From assembly GCF_900185715.1 (NCBI RefSeq), contig NZ_FYAS01000014.1, forward strand, positions 62,001 through 126,000: 64,000 nucleotides of DNA, in the 5' to 3' direction. The notes below the pieces were generated by a model. That model searched no databases and was not told the DNA's origin. It saw only the letters and a list, made by a program, of their open reading frames with translations. A program made the position numbers and the translations under genes. This document shows positions 40,994 to 49,775 of the stretch, piece after piece. Within the stretch, counting starts at the first letter, position 1. Each line of letters opens with the position of its first letter. The stretch comes from Allobosea sp. CS1GBMeth4. GTDB lineage: Bacteria > Pseudomonadota > Alphaproteobacteria > Rhizobiales > Beijerinckiaceae.

Positions 40994-41374
40994 TCACGAT
41001 TTCCCGGCTTCGGTCCCCGGCGGGCCGCAGAAGATGTCGTAGATCACCGCGATGACCCGCCGGACGTCGTCATTGGCGAGGCTGTAATAGATCGCCTTGC
41101 CGTCGCGGCGGGTGGTGACGAGCTGGTCGAGGCGCAGCCGGGCGAGCTGCTGCGAGACCATGGGCTGGCGCAGCGACAGCAGGTTCTCGAGCTCGGTCAC
41201 GGTCCGCTCCCGTTCGGCGAGCAGGCAGAGCAGGAGCAGCCGGTTCTCATGCGAGAGGGCCTTGAGGAAGTCGCTGGCCTTGCGGGCCTTGCGCATCAGC
41301 TGGTCGAGCTCGGGCGAGAACTCGGCGCCGTCGCGGAGTTCGGTTTCGAGCGCTTTCGAGACGATCGCGGTCAT
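40994..41374 (-). CDS. soxR: ArsR-family Sox regulator (SoxR/BigR type)
   Basis: A 126-residue repressor with recognition helix LSLRQPMVSQQLARLRLDQLV. Cys50 (LLLLCLLAERE) and Cys116 (YDIFCGPP) are again 66 residues apart, as in BigR and SqrR. SoxR of Sox clusters binds promoters in the soxS-soxV and soxW-soxXYZ regions and responds to thiosulfate through persulfidation. It overlaps soxS by 4 bases (ATGA). It is more likely than the 39567 repressor to be the Sox-specific regulator because of this linkage. Confidence 0.86.
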   Translation of the reverse strand: MTAIVSKALETELRDGAEFSPELDQLMRKARKASDFLKALSHENRLLLLCLLAERERTVTELENLLSLRQPMVSQQLARLRLDQLVTTRRDGKAIYYSLANDDVRRVIAVIYDIFCGPPGTEAGKS

Positions 41375-41772
41375 TGTGTCCGTGTGCCAGAGCGTTGAAC
41401 ATCGTCGGGAGTCTCAATGACAGCAACCAGCCGCCCGAGCAAACCCCAGAACATGTCGTCGTTGAGATAGCCGGTGATGCGGCCGATCTCCCGGCCGTCC
41501 TCCACCAGCACGAAGGTGGGCGTCGCGATCACCGGCTCGCGCAGCGCCCCGCCACGCACGCCGCCGGCCGGCAGGTCGACACGCCGCAGCGGTGCCGCCT
41601 TGCCTTCGGGGGTCTTCGCGTAGACCGGGGCGACCTCGCGCTCGAAGCGCAGGCAGAACGGGCAGCCATTGCGCGTGTACATCACGAGCTCGGCGGCGGC
41701 GGCCGGCCGTGCCGCCGCGAGCGACAGCACCAGCGCCGCCGCGGCCCAGCAATATCTCGCGCTTGCAATCAT
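41371..41772 (-). CDS. soxS: periplasmic thioredoxin-like protein SoxS
   Basis: A 133-residue protein with signal peptide (AAAALVLSLAAARPAAAA) and thioredoxin motif CPFC in VMYTRNGCPFCLRFEREV, then IATPTFVLVEDGREIGRITGYL. SoxS in Paracoccus reactivates SoxY by reducing blocked forms of its carrier cysteine. The gene heads the soxS-soxR-YeeE operon and is divergent from soxW. The usual electron donor gene soxV (CcdA-like) is not in the window. Confidence 0.85.
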   Translation of the reverse strand: MIASARYCWAAAALVLSLAAARPAAAAELVMYTRNGCPFCLRFEREVAPVYAKTPEGKAAPLRRVDLPAGGVRGGALREPVIATPTFVLVEDGREIGRITGYLNDDMFWGLLGRLVAVIETPDDVQRSGTRTQ

Positions 41773-41780
41773 CCGCAGAA

Positions 41781-41806
41781 CATAGTCGTATTCATATGTT
41801 TATACC
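41781..41806. promoter_or_regulatory. AT-rich operator candidate upstream of soxS
   Basis: A short AT-rich island containing GTATTCATATG and TTTATAC lies 9-34 bp upstream of the soxS start. It resembles the AT-rich dyad at 39544 in composition and position, but symmetry is imperfect, so SoxR binding here is inference. Confidence 0.4.
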
Positions 41807-41821
41807 AGAGCTCGCCGGGCC

Positions 41822-41875
41822 GAGCGCCGGTCCCGATCGACTTGCATCGCAAGTCGATCGGAAAAGCGGTCTCTG
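41822..41875 (-). repeat. dispersed GGAGACCG-type repeat, copy 3 (inverted)
   Basis: On the minus strand it reads GAGACCGCTTTTCCGATCG, then CTTGCGATGCAAGTCGATCGG, the most symmetric copy: the GATCGACTTGC/GCAAGTCGATC arms form a perfect 11-bp stem. It lies between divergent soxS and soxW. Confidence 0.55.
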
Positions 41876-41933
41876 ACTCAAGGTGAGAGACGGATCTGCC
41901 GACCGGATCCGGCTCTGGTGCGGAGGCGACGCC

Positions 41934-42452
41934 ATGATCACACGACGCGGCTTGCTGGCAGGCGCGATGGCGGCGGCCGGCCTCGCTCCGGCCCGGGCGA
42001 AGGCGCGGCTCGGCGAGGACGGGCTCTATCAGCTCGACTGGTATCTCGAGAGCTTCCTCGACCTCGGCGAGGATCTCGCCGGCGCGAGCCAGGGCGGCAA
42101 GCGCTTCGCGATCCTCTGGGGCCTGCGCAACTGTCCCGCCTGCCGGCGCATGCACGAGGTTCATCTCGCCGACCCGGTGATCGAAAGCTATATCCGCGAC
42201 AATTTCGCGGTGCTGCATCTCAACATCCTCGGGGCGCGCGAGGTCACGGATTTCGACGGGACGAAGCTGACCGAGAAGGCACTGGCGGCGCGCTACGGGA
42301 TCGAGGGAACGCCTTCCATCCAGTTCTTCCCCGCGAGCGTAGCGGGGCTCGCCGCGCGGGCGCCGAAAGAACGGGAGGTCGCGCGCATGGCCTCTCTGCC
42401 CGATCCCCAGGCCTTCATCGCGCAATTCCGGGCCGTCCGGAACGGCATGTGA
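41934..42452 (+). CDS. soxW: thioredoxin-fold protein SoxW
   Basis: A 172-residue exported thioredoxin. The N-terminal signal has a twin-arginine start (ITRRGLLAGAMAAAGLAPARA); the active site CPAC is in WGLRNCPACRRMHEV near residue 66, and the cis-proline region reads YGIEGTPSIQFFP. SoxW is reduced by SoxV and helps keep the SoxYZ carrier thiol active. CGGAGGCG precedes the ATG at 41934. It lies opposite soxS. Confidence 0.85.
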   Translation: MITRRGLLAGAMAAAGLAPARAKARLGEDGLYQLDWYLESFLDLGEDLAGASQGGKRFAILWGLRNCPACRRMHEVHLADPVIESYIRDNFAVLHLNILGAREVTDFDGTKLTEKALAARYGIEGTPSIQFFPASVAGLAARAPKEREVARMASLPDPQAFIAQFRAVRNGM

Positions 42453-42519
42453 CGACGCCGTCCGATGCGGCCTGCGCCAGCCCGGGCATGATGTCGCGGC
42501 GCGGGACGATCGAAAGGGC

Positions 42520-42550
42520 TTGACCTTGCCATCGTGGGAAGGTGCAGGCT
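42520..42550 (+). promoter_or_regulatory. MerR/CueR-type copper promoter of copZ
   Basis: TTGACC (42520-42525) and CAGGCT (42545-42550) are separated by 19 bp, the over-long spacing typical of MerR-family promoters. Between them lies the dyad ACCTTGCCA-TCG-TGGGAAGGT (42523-42543, 8 of 9 pairs), matching the CueR consensus ACCTTCC-N7-GGAAGGT. No cueR gene is present in the window. Confidence 0.75.
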
Positions 42551-42579
42551 GCCGGCATCGTCGAATGAAGGACATCGCC

Positions 42580-42846
42580 ATGTGCTCTTGCCAGCAACCT
42601 GCGAACGCCGCCTCGGCCGCCGCGCCGTCTCCCGATGAGGCGATCAGCGTCCGGGTGGAGGACATGAGCTGCGGTCATTGCGCCGGCACGATCAAGCAGG
42701 CCATCGAGAGCCGGCTTCCGGGCGCGGCCGTCGTGGCGGACCCGGTTTCCAAGCTGGTCAGCGTGCGCGGCAGCACGGATCTGGCCGCGATCAAGGCGGC
42801 CGTGACCGCCGCGGGCTATACGCCCAGCGCCGCGCCGGCCGGCTGA
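42580..42846 (+). CDS. copZ: copper chaperone CopZ-like (HMA domain)
   Basis: An 88-residue cytoplasmic protein with a heavy-metal-associated domain: VRVEDMSCGHCAGTIKQAIES with metal-binding CGHC near residue 35, then the family's second helix and the GYTP turn. A Cys-containing N-terminal tail (MCSCQQP) adds a possible extra ligand pair, as in some CopZ and CopA leaders. It carries Cu(I) to a P-type ATPase. The ATG at 42580 has AAGGA 7 bases upstream. A CueR-type promoter lies directly before it. Confidence 0.85.
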   Translation: MCSCQQPANAASAAAPSPDEAISVRVEDMSCGHCAGTIKQAIESRLPGAAVVADPVSKLVSVRGSTDLAAIKAAVTAAGYTPSAAPAG

Positions 42847-42890
42847 GGCCGGCCCCGCCGATGCGGCATCAGCGAACCAGGATCTTCACC

Positions 42891-43382
42891 ATGGATCATG
42901 CGCTTTCTCTATCGCGCCGCAGCCTGATCACCGCGCTTGCGCAGGCCGTCGCCGCCCTGTCGCTGCCGCGCCTTGCGCTGGCCGGCGAGGCGCTGCCGAA
43001 GATGACGGTGACCCGCGATCCGAACTGCGGCTGCTGCGGCAGCTGGGTCGCGCATGTCCGGGCCGCCGGCTTCACCGTCGAGGTGGTCGAAGTCGCCGAT
43101 GTCGCGCCGCTCAAGCAGAGGCTCGGCGTGCCTGACGCGCTCGCCTCGTGCCACACCGCCGAGATCGGCGGCTATGTCGTCGAGGGCCATGTTCCGGCCG
43201 AGGCGATCAGGCGGCTGCTGGTGGAGCGGCCGCAGGCGACGGGCCTCGCGGTTCCGGGCATGCCGTTGGGCTCGCCCGGGATGGACGTGCCCGGGCAGGC
43301 GCCCGACCGGTACGAGGTCGTCATCTTCTCCGCCGGCAGACAGAACGTCTTTGCGCGCTATCGCGGGCTGCAGCCGATCTGA
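42891..43382 (+). CDS. DUF411 metal-binding protein
   Basis: A 163-residue exported protein: Tat-like signal (LSRRSLITALAQAVAALSLPR), then the DUF411 core with VTRDPNCGCCGSWVAHVRAAGF (CGCC near residue 45), LASCHTAEIGGYVVEGHVPAEAI and GMPLGSPGMD, which together supply Cys, His and Met ligands. DUF411 proteins (CopG-type) recur in copper-resistance loci and are thought to bind periplasmic copper. It follows copZ by 44 bp and is probably under the same promoter. Confidence 0.85.
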   Translation: MDHALSLSRRSLITALAQAVAALSLPRLALAGEALPKMTVTRDPNCGCCGSWVAHVRAAGFTVEVVEVADVAPLKQRLGVPDALASCHTAEIGGYVVEGHVPAEAIRRLLVERPQATGLAVPGMPLGSPGMDVPGQAPDRYEVVIFSAGRQNVFARYRGLQPI

Positions 43383-43521
43383 GGCCGGCGGGGCAGGGCG
43401 CCTGCTGCCGGGCTCGTCCGGCCTCACGGAGCGGCGCGATCCCTCGTCCTCGGGAAGGGGCGGGCTGCGGGCAGGACAGCGGCCAAGTGCCGGTGCGGGC
43501 GCTCTCGGGCCGGCCGTTGAA

Positions 43522-43554
43522 AATACATTTGTGTCATAAAACATTCATTTGTAT
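43522..43554. promoter_or_regulatory. operator candidate of SorC regulator 1 (cluster A promoter)
   Basis: An AT-rich patch contains AATACATTTGT (43522-43532) and CATTTGTAT (43546-43554), with CATTTGT repeated 20 bp apart. The same 11-mer AATACATTTGT occurs at 51617-51627, in front of the SorC regulator gene that closes this cluster. It lies 81 bp before the first gene. Confidence 0.6.
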
Positions 43555-43634
43555 GGTCCAGGGCAAAACCGCCGCCCCGCACGGACGGAGGCGGCCCGCA
43601 TTCCCCACCGCGGGAAGCGTGCTCGGAGGGACCT

Positions 43635-44456
43635 ATGCGCCGGATCGTGCAAATCTCGGACACTCATCTCAGTCCGACCAAGCCGCATTTCGCCTGCAAT
43701 TGGCAGCCGCTCACGGCCTGGCTGGCGACGCAGGCGCCGGATCTCGTGGTCCATACCGGCGACGTCACGGTCGACGGCGCGGATGTCGCCGAGGACATGC
43801 GCCATTGCCGGGAGCTCCTGGACGGTGTCGGCGTCCCGGTGCTGAGCATCCCCGGCAATCATGATGTCGGCGAGGCTCACCATCCGCACCAGCCGGTCAA
43901 CGCGGCGCGTCTGGCGCGCTGGCGCGAGCATCTCGGGCCGGATTTCTGGGTGCATGACGTCGAGGGCTGGCGCCTGATCGGCCTCAATTCGATGCTGTTC
44001 GGCAGCGACGAGGCCGAGGAGGAGCGCCAGCTCGGCTGGCTGGAGCGGCAGATCGCCGAGGCCGACGGGCGCCGTCTCGGCTGGTTCCTGCACCGGCCGC
44101 TCTTCGTCGAGACGCCCGGCGAGGGCGACAAGGGCTATTGGAGCGTGCCGCCGACGCCGCGGGCGCATCTCCTCGACCTGGTCCGCAGGCATCAGGTCGC
44201 CTTCGTCGCCAGCGGCCATCTGCATCGCGCCCACGACATCGAGGTCGACGGCACGCGCTATATCTGGGGTCCGTCCTCCGGCTTCGTCGTCGGCGAGGCG
44301 CTGCAGCCGGGGATGGCCGGCACGACGACGCTCGGCGCGGTGACCTACAGCTTCGACGGCCGGGACTACGAGGCGGCGATCCACGAGATCGGCGGGCTCG
44401 AGACGCTGTGGATCGACGACGTGATCCATGAGGTCTATCCGCCGCGCGCCGCCTGA
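43635..44456 (+). CDS. metallophosphoesterase (class III phosphodiesterase)
   Basis: A 273-residue calcineurin-like enzyme without a signal peptide. The five metal motifs are present: VQISDTHLS, VHTGDVTVDG, IPGNHDVGE, a His in LHRPLF and SGHLHRAHD. This is the GpdQ/CpdA group, hydrolysing phosphodiesters such as glycerophosphodiesters or cyclic nucleotides. It is the first gene of the Ugp-type operon, which argues for an imported phosphodiester as substrate. GGAGGG precedes the ATG. A second, related phosphodiesterase closes the transporter genes at 48936. Confidence 0.85.
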   Translation: MRRIVQISDTHLSPTKPHFACNWQPLTAWLATQAPDLVVHTGDVTVDGADVAEDMRHCRELLDGVGVPVLSIPGNHDVGEAHHPHQPVNAARLARWREHLGPDFWVHDVEGWRLIGLNSMLFGSDEAEEERQLGWLERQIAEADGRRLGWFLHRPLFVETPGEGDKGYWSVPPTPRAHLLDLVRRHQVAFVASGHLHRAHDIEVDGTRYIWGPSSGFVVGEALQPGMAGTTTLGAVTYSFDGRDYEAAIHEIGGLETLWIDDVIHEVYPPRAA

Positions 44457-44534
44457 GGCCGCTTCGGCCCCGAGGGCCGCGATCCGGCGTCGCCCGCAAG
44501 ACGTCTTCAGTTCCTGCACAGAAAGGCGAGCGAC

Positions 44535-45722
<1,188 letters not shown>

Positions 45723-45724
45723 CG

Positions 45725-46648
45725 ATGACGCTCGCGCTCGACATGCCCGCGCAGCTCGCATCCGGCAGGCGCCGGCGTCTGCGGATCGAGCGCGTCACCG
45801 GGCTCGGCTTCGCCATGCCGGCGCTCGTCCTGCTGCTGCTGACAATCCTGGCGCCGCTCGCCGTGCTGGTCGTGCTCAGCCTCACCAGCTACGAGTTCGG
45901 CGGTGTCGACCTGGATTTCGTCGGGCTCGCCAATTTCCAGAAGGCGCTGGCCGATCCGATCATCCGCCGCTCGCTGCTCAACACGCTGGTTTATGTCGCC
46001 ATCGTGGTGCCCGGCGGCGTCTTCGGGGCGCTGCTGATCGCGATCCTGATCCACCGGCGGACGCGCTCGCGCTCGCTCTACGAGGTCATCTACTTCCTGC
46101 CGGTGACCTCGACGCTGATCGCGATGGCGACGGTCTGGCAGTTCCTGCTGCATCCCTCGCTCGGGCCGATCAACGGCCTGCTGAAATGGCTCGGCATCGG
46201 CCCGGTCGCCTTCCTCAGCGAGCCCTCGACGGCGCTGGCGACGCTCGCCGTGATCGGCATCTGGCAGATCCTCGGCTTCAACATGATCCTGTTCCTGGCC
46301 GGGCTGACCGCGATCCCGCGCGATCTCTACGAGGCCGCCGACATCGACGGCTGCTCCAGCGGGATCGACCGCTTCCTGACCATCACCTGGCCGCTGCTCG
46401 GGCCGACGACGATGTTCGTGGTGATCACCACCATGATCACCGCCTTCAAGATCTTCGACACGGTGGCGGTGATGACGCGCGGCGGGCCGGTCGGCTCGAC
46501 CGAGGTGCTGCTCTACAACATCTATCTCGAAGGCTTCCAGTATTTCCACACCGGCTATGCCGCGGCGCTGACCTTCATCTTTCTCGCCTTCATTCTGGTC
46601 TTCTCGGCCGTGCAGACCTTCGCCCTCGACAAGAAGGTGCATTACTGA
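45725..46648 (+). CDS. Ugp-type ABC transporter permease (UgpA-like)
   Basis: A 307-residue permease with six helices after a basic leader; EAA loop DLYEAADIDGCSSGIDRFLTITWPLL and the conserved MTRGGPVGSTEVLLYNIYLEGF segment. It begins 2 bp after the ATPase stop and ends overlapping the next permease start (TGATG). It forms the channel with the next gene. Confidence 0.92.
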   Translation: MTLALDMPAQLASGRRRRLRIERVTGLGFAMPALVLLLLTILAPLAVLVVLSLTSYEFGGVDLDFVGLANFQKALADPIIRRSLLNTLVYVAIVVPGGVFGALLIAILIHRRTRSRSLYEVIYFLPVTSTLIAMATVWQFLLHPSLGPINGLLKWLGIGPVAFLSEPSTALATLAVIGIWQILGFNMILFLAGLTAIPRDLYEAADIDGCSSGIDRFLTITWPLLGPTTMFVVITTMITAFKIFDTVAVMTRGGPVGSTEVLLYNIYLEGFQYFHTGYAAALTFIFLAFILVFSAVQTFALDKKVHY

Positions 46649-47523
46649 TGCCGGCTCCGGGTCCTTCCGTCGCAATGATCTCGCCGGCGCATTCGGCGGC
46701 GCGCCGCTTCCTCTCGCTCATGCTGATCCACGGCGTGCTCGTCGCCGGGGCGGTGTTCATGCTGGCGCCGTTCATCTGGATGCTGGTGACCTCGATCAAG
46801 CCGCCGGCCGAGATCTTCAGCGCCGAGATCGCGCTCTGGCCGAAGCAGTTCTACGGCGTCGAGAACTACCGCTTCGCCATGGAGAAGGCGCCGCTGCTGC
46901 GCTTCGCGCTGAACGGCGTCATCCTCTGCGCCGGCATCCTCGTGGTGCAGCTGCTGGTCGCGATCCCCTGCGCCTACGCGCTGGCGAAGCTCGACTTTCC
47001 AGGCCGCAACCTGCTCTTCGTGCTGGTGCTGCTCGGCCTGTGCATCCCGGTCCAGGTGCCGGCGATGCCGCTCTATATCGGCCTCGCCCAGCTCGGCCTG
47101 CTCAACACCTATTTTTCGATGATGGTGCCGTTCTTCCTCTCGGTCTTCGCCATCTTCCTGTTCCGCCAGTTCTTCCGCAGCTTTCCCGACGACATCATCA
47201 ACGCCGCCCGGCTCGACGGGATGAGCGAGTTCGAGATCGTCTGGCGCATCGTCACGCCGAGCGCCTGGCCGGCGATCGCCGCCTTCGCGGTGTTCTCGAC
47301 GGTGGCGCACTGGAACGATCTGTACTGGCCGCTGATCGTCATCTCCGATGCGAGGCTGGCGCCGCCGCCGCTCGGGATGATGTTCTTCGCCGACGCCGAG
47401 ACCGGCTCGAACTACGGCGCGCTGACCGCGGCGGCGACGATCCTGACCGCGCCGCTCGTCCTCGCCTTCCTGATCGCCAGACGCAGATTCATCGACGGCA
47501 TCACAATGACCGGCGTGAAATAA
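46648..47523 (+). CDS. Ugp-type ABC transporter permease (UgpE-like)
   Basis: A 291-residue second permease: first helix after LIHGVLVAGAVFMLAPFIWMLVTSIKP, EAA loop DIINAARLDGMSEFEIVWRIVTPSAWP, then WNDLYWPLIV. It is typical of the carbohydrate-uptake type 1 family. Start and stop overlap indicates translational coupling with the preceding gene. Confidence 0.92.
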   Translation: MPAPGPSVAMISPAHSAARRFLSLMLIHGVLVAGAVFMLAPFIWMLVTSIKPPAEIFSAEIALWPKQFYGVENYRFAMEKAPLLRFALNGVILCAGILVVQLLVAIPCAYALAKLDFPGRNLLFVLVLLGLCIPVQVPAMPLYIGLAQLGLLNTYFSMMVPFFLSVFAIFLFRQFFRSFPDDIINAARLDGMSEFEIVWRIVTPSAWPAIAAFAVFSTVAHWNDLYWPLIVISDARLAPPPLGMMFFADAETGSNYGALTAAATILTAPLVLAFLIARRRFIDGITMTGVK

Positions 47524-47580
47524 GCCGACCCCGCGAAACGCCCGAGCCTACAAAATCCAACTCTCTCAAGGAGATCACCG

Positions 47581-48852
47581 ATGAAAGCTTTCGGTAGGAC
47601 GCTGGCCGCCGCGGCGCTGGCGCTGGCCGCTTCGACGGCGGCGCGCGCCCAGGAGGTCACGCTCGACGTGCTCTACGCCTTCCCGGCCTTCGCGAAGTTC
47701 CACGAGCCCATCGCCGCTGAGTTCATGAAGAAGAACCCGGGCATCAAGATCAATTTCCGGGCGCCGGCAGCGAGCTATGACGAAGGCCATCAGGCGATGC
47801 TGCGTTCGTCGGTGACCAACCAGCTGCCGGACGTCTACTATTCCGGCTTCCACCTGCTGACCGAGCTGGTCGAGACGCTCGACAAGCGCAAGCAGGTCGT
47901 CGATCTCGGGACGCTCCTCAAGGCCGAGCCGGAGGCCTGGCGCAAGGCCAATTATTCCGATGCGCTGCTGTCGCTCGGCCAGGTCGCCGGCAAGCAGGCA
48001 GGGCTCGCCTTCAACGCCTCGACGCCGCTGATGTACTTCAACGCCGAGCTGGTGAAGAAGGCCGGCGGCGATCCCGAGAAGATGCCGGACAACTGGGCCG
48101 ACACCATCGCGCTCGCCAGGAAGATCCGCACCGCCGACGTCGCCGGCCTCGCCTACAACATCCACGACTGGCCGGACGACTGGCTGTGGCGCGGCATCGT
48201 GCAGCAGGGCGGCCACACCCTGCTCGACGCCAGCGGGGAGAAGGTCGCCTTCGGCGGCGATGTCGGCCTGAAGGCGCTGGAGACGCTGCGCAGCTTCGTC
48301 ACCGAGGGCGGCATGCCGCTGATCGACTGGGATCAGTCGCGCCAGCAGTTCATCGCCGGCAAGATCGGCATCTTCTTCGACACGCCGGCCCGCCTGCGCC
48401 AGGTCACCGACCTCGTCGGCGAGCGCTTCACGCTGAAGACCGCGCTGTTCCCGATCGACGACAAGGCCAAGGGCACGCTGCCGACCGGCGGCAACGCGGC
48501 GATCATCACCGCCAAGGATCCGGCCAAGCAGAAGGCGGCCTGGGAGTTCGTGAAGTTCGTCACCGGTCCCGAGGCGCAGAAGATCGTCGTCGAGACCTCG
48601 GGCTACATGCCGACCAATCTGCGTGCCGGCGAGGACGCCTTCCTCGGGCCGTTCTACAAGGACAACGCCAATTTCCGCACCATCAACGGCCAGGTGAACC
48701 GCGCCTCGCCCTGGCAGGGCTATCCCGGCGGCAATTCGGTCCGCATCTGGCGCCAGCAGCGCGAGGTGATCGCCGGCGTGATGCGCGGCGAGATCCAGCC
48801 CAGGGCCGGCATCGAGCGCATGGTCTCCGAGACCGAGGGGCTGATGAAGTGA
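47581..48852 (+). CDS. Ugp-type extracellular solute-binding protein
   Basis: A 423-residue family 1 binding protein with signal peptide (RTLAAAALALAASTAARAQ) and the usual markers: an aromatic-rich ligand area DVYYSGFHLL, GLAFNASTPLMYFNAELVKKAGGDPEKMPDNW and KDPAKQKAAWEFVKFVTGPEAQ. Family members bind glycerol-3-phosphate, glycerophosphodiesters or sugars. It lies last of the transporter genes, with a terminator-like hairpin after it. Confidence 0.9.
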   Translation: MKAFGRTLAAAALALAASTAARAQEVTLDVLYAFPAFAKFHEPIAAEFMKKNPGIKINFRAPAASYDEGHQAMLRSSVTNQLPDVYYSGFHLLTELVETLDKRKQVVDLGTLLKAEPEAWRKANYSDALLSLGQVAGKQAGLAFNASTPLMYFNAELVKKAGGDPEKMPDNWADTIALARKIRTADVAGLAYNIHDWPDDWLWRGIVQQGGHTLLDASGEKVAFGGDVGLKALETLRSFVTEGGMPLIDWDQSRQQFIAGKIGIFFDTPARLRQVTDLVGERFTLKTALFPIDDKAKGTLPTGGNAAIITAKDPAKQKAAWEFVKFVTGPEAQKIVVETSGYMPTNLRAGEDAFLGPFYKDNANFRTINGQVNRASPWQGYPGGNSVRIWRQQREVIAGVMRGEIQPRAGIERMVSETEGLMK

Positions 48853-48879
48853 CCGGCTCGCCCTGACGCATTCACGATC

Positions 48880-48914
48880 GCCGCCCGGCCTCTGCGCCGG
48901 GCGGCACGCCTTTT
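48880..48914 (+). terminator. terminator-like hairpin after binding-protein gene
   Basis: A perfect 10-bp stem (GCCGCCCGGC/GCCGGGCGGC) with a 6-nt loop is followed by ACGCCTTTT. It stands 27 bp past the binding-protein stop and 22 bp before the next start, so it probably stops or thins transcription into the hydrolase genes. Confidence 0.65.
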
Positions 48915-48935
48915 CCGCCACTGCACCGAGACGCC

Positions 48936-49775
48936 ATGATCATCGCCCAGCTCAGCGATTTCCACGCCAGGCCGCATGGCCGCCCGGCCTATGGCATCGT
49001 CGACACCAATGCCGCCATCTCGGGCGCGGTCGACGCCGTGCTGGCGCTCGATCCGGCGCCGGATTGCGTGCTCGTCACCGGCGACCTCGCCGATTGCGGC
49101 CTCGCCGAGGAATACGCGATCGTCAGCGCGGCGCTGCGGCGGCTGCCGATGCCGGTCTATGTCCTGCCGGGCAATCACGACCGGCGCGAGAGCTTCGCGG
49201 CGGTACTGGGCTCCGGCTATGGCTATCTGCCGAAGGCCGGCTTCCTGCACTACACGGTCGAGGATTTCCCGGTCCGCCTGATCGGGCTCGACACGGTGAT
49301 CGCCGGCGAGGATGGCGGCGAGATCTGCGCCGAGCGCGAGGCCTGGCTGGCGGAGCGCCTGCGCGAAGGGCAGGGGCGGCCGACCCTGATCTTCATGCAT
49401 CACCCGCCCTTCGCAGTCGGCGTCGACGGCATGGACGTGATCCCCTGCCGCGTCTCCCGGCGCTTCCCGGCTCTGATCGCGGACCATCCCGAGATCGAGC
49501 GCGTGCTCTGCGGGCACTATCACCGCCCGATCCAGCGGCGCTTCGCCGGAACGATCGGCTATGTCGCGCCCGGCACGGCGCATCAGGTCGCGCTCGATCT
49601 GCGCCCGGGCACGGAGAACCAGTTCGTGATGGAGCCGCCGGCCTTCGCCGTGCACGTCTGGCGCCCCGAGACCGGCATCGTCAGCCATCTCCAGCCGATC
49701 GGCGATTATGGACCGCGCCGGCCCTTCGTGCTCGACCCGGCCTATCCCGGCAAGCCGCAGGCCGCCCATGCCTGA
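48936..49775 (+). CDS. cyclic/glycerophospho-phosphodiesterase (GpdQ-like)
   Basis: A 279-residue class III metallophosphoesterase. The metal motifs are IAQLSDFHAR, LVTGDLADCG, LPGNHDRRE, FMHHPPF and LCGHYHRPIQ, closer to canonical GpdQ/CpdA than the 43635 enzyme. GpdQ hydrolyses glycerophosphodiesters to glycerol-3-phosphate and the alcohol. It overlaps the following inositol-monophosphatase-like gene by 8 bp. Two such enzymes around one transporter suggest a substrate with more than one ester type or a two-step breakdown. Confidence 0.87.
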   Translation: MIIAQLSDFHARPHGRPAYGIVDTNAAISGAVDAVLALDPAPDCVLVTGDLADCGLAEEYAIVSAALRRLPMPVYVLPGNHDRRESFAAVLGSGYGYLPKAGFLHYTVEDFPVRLIGLDTVIAGEDGGEICAEREAWLAERLREGQGRPTLIFMHHPPFAVGVDGMDVIPCRVSRRFPALIADHPEIERVLCGHYHRPIQRRFAGTIGYVAPGTAHQVALDLRPGTENQFVMEPPAFAVHVWRPETGIVSHLQPIGDYGPRRPFVLDPAYPGKPQAAHA

